A DNA stretch of 64,000 nt from assembly GCF_009847015.1 (NCBI RefSeq), contig NZ_WVEM01000005.1, forward strand, positions 124,001-188,000, read 5' to 3'. The notes beneath the pieces were generated by a model, which was given only the letters and a program-made list of their open reading frames with translations, was not told the DNA's origin and ran no database searches. A program made the translations under genes and the position numbers. This DNA comes from Sunxiuqinia indica (GTDB lineage: Bacteria; Bacteroidota; Bacteroidia; Bacteroidales; Prolixibacteraceae). Of this stretch, positions 58,488 to 64,000 are shown in pieces; position 1 is the stretch's first letter; every line of letters starts with the position of its first letter.

Positions 58488-58494
58488 ATTTTTG
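58487..58494 (+). promoter_or_regulatory. -7 box of murI, overlapping the terminator tail
   Basis: TATTTTTG matches TAnnTTTG, with its first T being the last T of the terminator run. The start site would lie about 10 nt before the murI ATG, giving a near-leaderless transcript. No -33 match is seen. Confidence 0.4.
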
Positions 58495-58510
58495 TTTGCA
58501 AAGAATATAA

Positions 58511-59347
58511 ATGACTGCGAGTAACCAACCCATTGGCGTTTTTGATTCGGGCTACGGAGGCTTAACTGTTCTCAAGGAGATTGTCGATCTTTTACCTCAG
58601 TACGACTTTGTTTATTTGGGCGATAATGCCCGCACCCCATATGGCACGCGCTCGTTTGATGTGGTGTACGAATATACTCTGGAGGCGGTAAAGCGACTGT
58701 TTGATGAAGGTTGTCATTTGGTTATTCTGGCATGTAACACCGCTTCGGCAAAAGCGTTGCGAAACATTCAGCAGAAAGATTTGCCAGTCATTGCGCCGAA
58801 TAAACGTGTGCTGGGGGTTATCCGGCCAAGTGTTGAGGAAGTGGCTAAAATGACGAAAAATGGTCATGTGGGAGTTGTCGCCACATCAGGAACAGTGGCA
58901 TCTGAATCGTATCCTATTGAGCTGGAGAAATGGTCGAACGGAAGGGTGAAGCAAACAACCCAGATGGCATGCCCGATGTGGGTTCCCATTGTTGAGAACA
59001 ATGTAATGAACACCGCTGGAGCCGACTATTTCGTACAAGATAATCTACAATCATTGTTTCAGAAAGATCCATCGATTGATAGTTTGATTTTAGGCTGTAC
59101 GCACTACCCATTGCTTATTGACAGTATCAGAAAATACATACCCCGGCAGGAGGTCAATATTATTGAGCAAGGTAAAATAGTAGCACAAAAGTTATATGAA
59201 TACCTTGCACGCCACCCCGAAATGGAGTCGAACTGTTCTAAACATTCGACCCGAAAATACTTAACGACCGAAGATCCACATTTTTTTGAAGCCCGTGCAG
59301 CTCAGTTTTTAGGGTACGATATTCAGGCTGATAAAATTGAACTCTAA
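58511..59347 (+). CDS. murI: Glutamate racemase
   Basis: The 278-residue enzyme makes D-glutamate for peptidoglycan. Motifs: IGVFDSGYGGLTVLKEI, FVYLGDNARTPYGTRS, LACNTASAKALR with the first catalytic Cys, and LILGCTHYPLLID with the second. It closes the conserved pdxJ-murI neighbourhood. It lies past the ompH terminator and so probably has its own promoter. Confidence 0.96.
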   Translation: MTASNQPIGVFDSGYGGLTVLKEIVDLLPQYDFVYLGDNARTPYGTRSFDVVYEYTLEAVKRLFDEGCHLVILACNTASAKALRNIQQKDLPVIAPNKRVLGVIRPSVEEVAKMTKNGHVGVVATSGTVASESYPIELEKWSNGRVKQTTQMACPMWVPIVENNVMNTAGADYFVQDNLQSLFQKDPSIDSLILGCTHYPLLIDSIRKYIPRQEVNIIEQGKIVAQKLYEYLARHPEMESNCSKHSTRKYLTTEDPHFFEARAAQFLGYDIQADKIEL

Positions 59348-59898
59348 CGTGTCCTCCTTCGAAACGACCGAACTCACAAACGACCGAGCGCCACAGGGCC
59401 TCCTCCTCCTCAACTACCCAACTAGCTGATAAACAAGCCTCCCCCATGGCGTGGTTGAAGGTTTCAAACGCGTTTTTTTACGTCACCACCCGCATGGAGA
59501 TGGCTTCAAACGCGTTTTTTTGCGTCACCATTGGCATGGAGACGGTTTCAAATGGGTTTGCTATCGTCAGTGTGTGCGTGGAGGTCTGCTCAAACGTGTT
59601 TGCTTTCATCTCCATGAGCCCGGTTATGGTTCCAAACGCGTTTGGGCTCACCACCATGGGCATGGGCACAGTAAAAAACGTGTTTTATCGCTTAGCCATG
59701 CCCGTGGAGAAGCTATCAAACGCATTTTGAAGTAATACCACGCAAGCTGGCAGCCGCCAAAATTCGTTTGGTTCAACAAGCCGTGTTATTGTGTTGCGTG
59801 TATGCGAGTTCGATTTCGAAACAAACAGCAGTAACGAGCCACTGCATCAAACTGTTGGGTACTTCACTTCACCGGCCAGGTGCGAAAAACCGGTTAAT
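59348..59898. other. Gene-poor region after murI
   Basis: This 551-bp stretch is richer in GC than its neighbours. It contains the 42-bp-period repeat (59461-59730). The 9-mer AACGACCGA occurs at 59363 and 59379 and also inside murI at 59263. The part after 59730 holds no supported gene. Confidence 0.5.
59461..59730. repeat. 42-bp-period degenerate tandem repeat with an AAACGCGTTT core
   Basis: Seven cores similar to the palindrome AAACGCGTTT begin at 59466, 59508, 59550, 59592, 59634, 59676 and 59718, exactly 42 bp apart. The 32-bp spacers between them have diverged, but keep features such as GGCATGGAGA. Since 42 is a multiple of three, one plus-strand frame is open from an ATG at 59446 through 94 codons and encodes a 14-residue repeat (SNAFFCVTIGMETV-like); a second plus-strand frame and a minus-strand frame are also open for long stretches. 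Whether any is translated is unclear. Confidence 0.8.
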
Positions 59899-60672
59899 TT
59901 ATCGTCCACCATTATTTTGCAAATCACGGATGCAGTTTTGGTCAAGATCGGGCACGCTGCTTCCAATAAAATTGGAAAGAAAATTGCTGGTTTCAGCAGC
60001 ATAATACATCAAACAGTTATCATTATCACAATGGTGTTCATGTTCTGTATCCTCATGATTTTGCACCATTCCGGTACCAGCATTCACCAACCCCATAACA
60101 TGGCAAAATTCATGTTCGATCACGGTTGTTTCCAGCACATGTTGCGAAGGCTCGCCCAGCCCACCCGAAAATTCATGTATTGTTTTTTCGAAAATAGTCA
60201 TGGAGCTTGAACCGTACGCTACGCCAAGCACTTTCGAATTTTCTTTATTACCGGCATAATCGGCATCGGCCAAAAAGAACCACGCGGCCAGCTTGTTATC
60301 TTCCGGATATTGTGTCCGGTGTGTTTCTTCAATAGCCCTCAAGTCATCCAGGGAATAAGTCGCTTTCCCGGGAGATGGAATAGCGGTCAGCCTCACACCA
60401 ATACCTTTGCTCTTGTGCAGGCGCTCGCTTAAAAATGATCTTAGTTGCCTGATTGAGGCATCTAAAGGCTTGTACCCGTCAACATAAACAAACTCAATCA
60501 ATAGCTGGTCGTATTCATCTTCGGACAGGTAGCTATGGGGAGTAACAACAACATCTTTTGGTTTCGTACCCGGATTTTCTGTATCGATGACTGAGTTACC
60601 ATCATCGCCACAACGAACCAATAAAGCAATTCCCGCGATCAGGACAAAGAACGATTTCAATAAATTTTTCAT
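59899..60672 (-). CDS. Putative lipoprotein zinc metalloprotease
   Basis: The 257-residue protein has an N-terminal signal (FVLIAGIALLVRC) whose Cys at about 20 suggests a lipoprotein, although Arg before it is unusual. The catalytic zinc motif is HEFCHVMGLVN (His187, Glu188, His191) and a Met-turn-like NCLMYYAAE follows, with a His/Asp/Cys-rich segment between them (NHEDTEHEHHCDNDNC). It resembles Bacteroidota membrane metalloproteases of the metzincin type. Asn stands where metzincins have the third His or Asp ligand, so the third ligand may come from the His/Cys cluster. The substrate is unknown. Confidence 0.82.
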   Translation of the reverse strand: MKNLLKSFFVLIAGIALLVRCGDDGNSVIDTENPGTKPKDVVVTPHSYLSEDEYDQLLIEFVYVDGYKPLDASIRQLRSFLSERLHKSKGIGVRLTAIPSPGKATYSLDDLRAIEETHRTQYPEDNKLAAWFFLADADYAGNKENSKVLGVAYGSSSMTIFEKTIHEFSGGLGEPSQHVLETTVIEHEFCHVMGLVNAGTGMVQNHEDTEHEHHCDNDNCLMYYAAETSNFLSNFIGSSVPDLDQNCIRDLQNNGGR

Positions 60673-60921
60673 GTGTTTATCATTGTTATTTTAAAGGCAT
60701 CCGATGTAACTCGCTCGACAATTATGCTCCTCTGTGAGAATTATTGATCATGCTCGTTTCCTTTTACCGACTTTCCTTTTAAGTAGAATGCATTTCTGAA
60801 TTAAATGTTCATGCAAGTGTTCCAAGCCGTAACTGATATTTAATAGTTTGCACACCGGTTTTAGAATCTTTTTTCTTTTCTCGCAAAACATAAGTGCTCA
60901 GCTGTTGGTTATTCAAAAATA

Positions 60922-61839
60922 ATGAAAACACCTACCCTATTTATAATCCTGTTGTTTGTCTTTAAGCTTGGCTTTTCTCAGCGCGAAAGCACGAATGATT
61001 TCTTTCATTACTATCATAATTCGCCAACGCGCGATTACACGACACTACTGATTGCCCCCGGAACGATGGGCCCGAATGCCCTGCCCATCCCTGATATACT
61101 AAACGGGCAAGTAGGAACTGATTCGCAGTTTAAAGTATCGATTGACAACTATTACAGAGATAACGGTGGCGACAACGGGCATACCTTCAAACTTGATTTT
61201 CGGTTTCCGGTTGTGCAAAACTTTATGGCTTTCGGACTCGAATGGAACCTGATTGACTATTTCCGAGTCACCAACGAAGTACGCGACATCATCCAATTAT
61301 ACAAAGATGACCCGGGCTGGAGTACCGACCTGGGCGACATCATACTGAAAACCTTCATCCAATTAACAAAAGAGAAACGCGGCTTACCGTCGGCCATGCT
61401 TGTTTCGGTATTGAAAACAACCAGCGGAAGTATTTTTGATGGCCGGTACACCGATTTACCTGCACACTGGCATTACGCCAGCTTGGGGAAGAAACTTATC
61501 AATCACGAAAACTTTCGCTGGCAGCTCAATGCAATGCTTGGGTATTACTTTTGGCAAACCAACCAAGACGACCTGGAACAAAACGAAGGCCCTCTTTGGG
61601 GCATTGAGACGCAGTTCAATCATAAAAAGCTGGAATACGCATTTGGAATCTCCGGCTACAACGGTTGGAAGTTTTACGGAAACGACAAACCGATTCAATT
61701 CAAGGCACGTCTGATTTTAACGAATGAAAAGTTCAACTATTTCGCCGAATATAAAACAGGTCTTCGCGACTATCCTTACACTTCGATCAATATCGGAATT
61801 AATTGGCACCCACTGTCGCCTTTTAAATTAAGTGAGTAA
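60922..61839 (+). CDS. Outer-membrane-like protein of unknown function
   Basis: The 305-residue protein has a signal peptide (TLFIILLFVFKLGFSQ) and many short beta-type segments with alternating aromatic residues (HTFKLDFRFPVVQNFMAFGLEWNLIDYF, FRWQLNAMLGYYFW, LEYAFGISGYNGWKFYGND, FNYFAEYKTGLRDYPYTSINIGINWH). This suggests an outer-membrane barrel. I do not recognise a named family. It is divergent from the metalloprotease gene. Confidence 0.8.
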   Translation: MKTPTLFIILLFVFKLGFSQRESTNDFFHYYHNSPTRDYTTLLIAPGTMGPNALPIPDILNGQVGTDSQFKVSIDNYYRDNGGDNGHTFKLDFRFPVVQNFMAFGLEWNLIDYFRVTNEVRDIIQLYKDDPGWSTDLGDIILKTFIQLTKEKRGLPSAMLVSVLKTTSGSIFDGRYTDLPAHWHYASLGKKLINHENFRWQLNAMLGYYFWQTNQDDLEQNEGPLWGIETQFNHKKLEYAFGISGYNGWKFYGNDKPIQFKARLILTNEKFNYFAEYKTGLRDYPYTSINIGINWHPLSPFKLSE

Positions 61840-61874
61840 ACGAGGGTCATCGCCCACAGACAACTCTCATTTCT

Positions 61875-61882
61875 TATCTTTG
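61875..61882 (+). promoter_or_regulatory. -7 box of the Ppx/GppA gene
   Basis: TATCTTTG is a perfect match to the TAnnTTTG consensus and lies 23 bp before the ATG at 61906, so transcription would start about 17 nt before the gene. Confidence 0.5.
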
Positions 61883-61905
61883 TCAATCAATTTAATTGAA
61901 AAAAT

Positions 61906-62817
61906 ATGAAACTGGCTGTTATCGATCTGGGAACCAACACGTGCAATCTTTTAATTGCCAAGGTGAAGGATAAAAACTACCAACTAATTTATCAAGGGAA
62001 AGTTGGTGTTAAGCTGGGCAAAGGCGGAATAAACAAGCAGCTGCTTACTCCCGAAGCTTTTGTAAGAGCTACCAATGCACTGAACGAACACCGGCAAACC
62101 ATTGAGAAATATGAAGTCGATAAGGTTTTTGCCATTGCCACGTCGGCCGTGCGCGATGCAGCCAATCGCAAAGAGTTTGAGACTCATTTATTAAGAGAAA
62201 CAACAATAAAACTAGTTACCATCTCGGGCGACCAGGAGGCTCAATTGATTTTTGAAGGCGTAAAACTGGCCTTTGGTAAACTTGAAAAACAGTCCCTGAT
62301 CATGGATATTGGCGGAGGAAGCAACGAATTTATCGAAACCAATAACGACCAAATCGTTTGGAAAGAAAGTTTCCCATTGGGAATGGCCCGAATTATTGAG
62401 CAAATCCCTCTATCAGATCCAATAACGACTGATGAAATAAGTACCGTAGAAAAATATTTTGACCAAGGGCTGGAGTTGTTGTGGAGAAACGTTCAACCAG
62501 GCAAGCTACAACTGATTGGTTGCTCGGGAGCTTTCGATACCATTGCAGACCTGATCGACCAAACCTCGCCCGGAACAAAAATAAGACAACAGCAAGCAAT
62601 CAGCCTGAACGACTTTAATCGAATCGCTGATCAGGTAATCTTTTCGACCAAAGAACAACGGGAACAAATGAAAGGGATGGACCCCCTGCGAGTAGAAATG
62701 ATTGTGCCTGCTTTAATTTTCATTCGGCTGGTTATTGAAAAACTGGAGATTGAGAAAATTACACAAACTGATTTTGCCTTGCGCGAAGGCATTTTGTACA
62801 AATGGATTTATGACTAA
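61906..62817 (+). CDS. Ppx/GppA phosphatase family protein
   Basis: The 303-residue protein has the actin-like ASKHA fold: MKLAVIDLGTNTCNLLIAKV, FAIATSAVRDAANR, EAQLIFEGVKLAFG and MDIGGGSNEFIE. Members hydrolyse inorganic polyphosphate or pppGpp. It is a short one-domain form of the family, as usual for Bacteroidota. It is followed 33 bp later by the sigma-54 activator gene in the same direction, suggesting a shared unit. Confidence 0.92.
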   Translation: MKLAVIDLGTNTCNLLIAKVKDKNYQLIYQGKVGVKLGKGGINKQLLTPEAFVRATNALNEHRQTIEKYEVDKVFAIATSAVRDAANRKEFETHLLRETTIKLVTISGDQEAQLIFEGVKLAFGKLEKQSLIMDIGGGSNEFIETNNDQIVWKESFPLGMARIIEQIPLSDPITTDEISTVEKYFDQGLELLWRNVQPGKLQLIGCSGAFDTIADLIDQTSPGTKIRQQQAISLNDFNRIADQVIFSTKEQREQMKGMDPLRVEMIVPALIFIRLVIEKLEIEKITQTDFALREGILYKWIYD

Positions 62818-62850
62818 ATTTGAAACCCGAACAAATAAAACCGCATAAGC

Positions 62851-64000
62851 ATGTCTAAAATATTAGTAATCGACGACGAACGAAGCATCAGAAATACCTT
62901 AAAAGATATTCTGGGATATGAAAAATACCAGGTGGATTTAGCCGAAGATGGACAAAAAGGAATTGATCTGATTCGAAAAAATGAATATGACATCGTTTTG
63001 TGCGACATCAAAATGCCGGGAATGGACGGCATTGAAGTGCTTGAAAAAATTCAGATACTCGCTCCGGATGCTCCGGTTGTTATGATTTCCGGTCATGGTA
63101 ATATTGATACGGCTGTAGAGTCGATCAAAAAAGGTGCTTTCGATTACATTGAAAAGCCACTTGATTTGAATCGGCTATTGATTACGATTCGCAATGCGAT
63201 GGATAAATCGAATCTGATCACCGAAACCAAGGTTTTGAAAAAGAAAGTCAACAAGAAATACGAAATTGTTGGCAGCTCTGATGCGATGACGAAAGTTATC
63301 AGCATGGCCGACAAAGTTGCCCCAACCGATGCGCGCGTGCTGATTACCGGAGCTAACGGAACAGGTAAAGAGCTTGTTGCCCGTCGTCTGCACGACCAAA
63401 GCAATCGGGCTACCGGGCCCTTTATTGAAGTCAATTGTGCTGCCATTCCTGCCGACTTAATCGAAAGCGAGCTGTTTGGACACGAAAAAGGAGCATTTAC
63501 ATCGGCCGTTAAGCAACGTAAAGGAAAATTTGAGCAAGCCAGCGGTGGTACTTTATTCCTCGATGAGATTGGTGATATGAGCTTATCAGCACAAGCCAAA
63601 GTACTACGAGCCTTGCAAGAAAGTATCATCACCCGTGTTGGGGGCGATAAACAAATTAAGGTTGATGTTCGGGTTATTGCAGCCACCAATAAAAACCTGA
63701 GTGAAGAAATTGACAACAACAACTTTCGCGAAGACCTGTACCACCGATTAAGTGTCATCCTGATTAAAGTACCAACGCTGAACGAACGAACGGAAGATAT
63801 TCCTGAATTAACCAGCCACTTCATCAAACAGATTTGCAACGAATACGGCATGCCCGAAAAAACAATTAGCGGTGAGGCGATTAAAAAACTTCAGGGAATC
63901 AACTGGACCGGTAACATTCGTGAATTCCGAAATGTAATTGAACGACTGATTATCCTTGGGAATAAGTCGATTTCGGCTGAAGATGTAGAGGCTTTCGCGA
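62851..64000 (+). CDS. Sigma-54-dependent response regulator, NtrC family (3' end outside window)
   Basis: The frame from the ATG at 62851 stays open for 383 codons to the window end. It has a receiver domain (DDE at 8-10, phosphoacceptor Asp52 in VLCDIKMPGMDG, KKGAFDYIEKPLD), and an AAA+ domain with ITGANGTGKELVA as Walker A and GGTLFLDEIGDM as Walker B. The C-terminal DNA-binding domain is cut off. The sigma-54 contact loop reads GAFTSA instead of GAFTGA. It is the second activator of this family in the window, with the first at 7956. A cognate kinase is not visible. Confidence 0.92.
   Translation, partial: MSKILVIDDERSIRNTLKDILGYEKYQVDLAEDGQKGIDLIRKNEYDIVLCDIKMPGMDGIEVLEKIQILAPDAPVVMISGHGNIDTAVESIKKGAFDYIEKPLDLNRLLITIRNAMDKSNLITETKVLKKKVNKKYEIVGSSDAMTKVISMADKVAPTDARVLITGANGTGKELVARRLHDQSNRATGPFIEVNCAAIPADLIESELFGHEKGAFTSAVKQRKGKFEQASGGTLFLDEIGDMSLSAQAKVLRALQESIITRVGGDKQIKVDVRVIAATNKNLSEEIDNNNFREDLYHRLSVILIKVPTLNERTEDIPELTSHFIKQICNEYGMPEKTISGEAIKKLQGINWTGNIREFRNVIERLIILGNKSISAEDVEAFA

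Noticed and set aside
59791-60210. 139-codon plus-strand frame opposite the metalloprotease
   Set aside because: It overlaps the HExxH-coding part of a better-supported gene and has no signal peptide or domain.
63144-63851. 235-codon open frame antisense to the sigma-54 activator
   Set aside because: It lies entirely opposite a strongly supported AAA+ domain and is Ser/Arg/Leu-rich, typical of an antisense shadow.

Overview
The window is chromosomal DNA from a member of the Bacteroidota, most likely an environmental Bacteroidales or Marinilabiliales-type organism. The evidence is the short Bacteroides-type RpoD, the Rho with a long disordered N-terminal insertion, the gene order pdxJ-CBS-nadK-DUF6089-uppS-bamA-ompH-ompH-murI, A-rich sequence before start codons in place of Shine-Dalgarno sites, and many promoters of the TTTG / TAnnTTTG type. 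I see no rRNA or tRNA gene, CRISPR array, prophage or intact insertion sequence.

Layout. 1-5153: end of feoB with its small Cys-rich partner, rpe, a divergent second RpoD-like sigma factor, rho and a VOC protein. 5370-10737: enolase, a DUF190 protein, an Hpt-like protein, a sigma-54 activator, a PepSY-like secreted protein, a nested palindromic repeat and a damaged crcB. 10800-16505: dacB, phoH-purC and a TPR histidine kinase. 16711-23243: a small unknown protein, a coupled lipoprotein-LytS-LytTR operon, an aminotransferase V protein and htpG. 23537-31266: a lipoprotein, a large ABCG-like transporter, a membrane-anchored metallo-beta-lactamase-fold hydrolase, the housekeeping rpoD and htrA. 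31571-38650: a Cache histidine kinase, a TlpA-like protein, trmH with an M49 peptidase, a NYN-LOTUS protein and an MscS-like protein. 38747-42970: cysK with an attenuator-like leader, a NatAB-like ABC exporter and DUF502. 43214-49589: an RND efflux operon (outer-membrane factor, adaptor, pump) and a GNAT protein. 49616-59347: a hydrolase, pdxJ and the conserved NAD-kinase / cell-envelope biogenesis run. 59348-64000: a 42-bp-period repeat, a lipoprotein metalloprotease, an outer-membrane-like protein, a Ppx/GppA phosphatase and the start of another sigma-54 activator that runs off the end.

The most notable signal is in front of cysK on the minus strand: a short open frame with a run of Cys codons (MCVCCC...), two mutually exclusive hairpins, and a strong terminator whose T-tract ends 28 nt before the cysK ATG. 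This has the architecture of a cysteine-sensing ribosome-mediated attenuator. Other points of interest are the damaged crcB beside the fluoride-linked genes eno and DUF190, the two RpoD paralogues in one neighbourhood, the perfectly phased 42-bp repeat with a palindromic core, and a Gly/Tyr-rich insertion in BamA. All assignments come from reading the sequence and from family knowledge; no searches were run.
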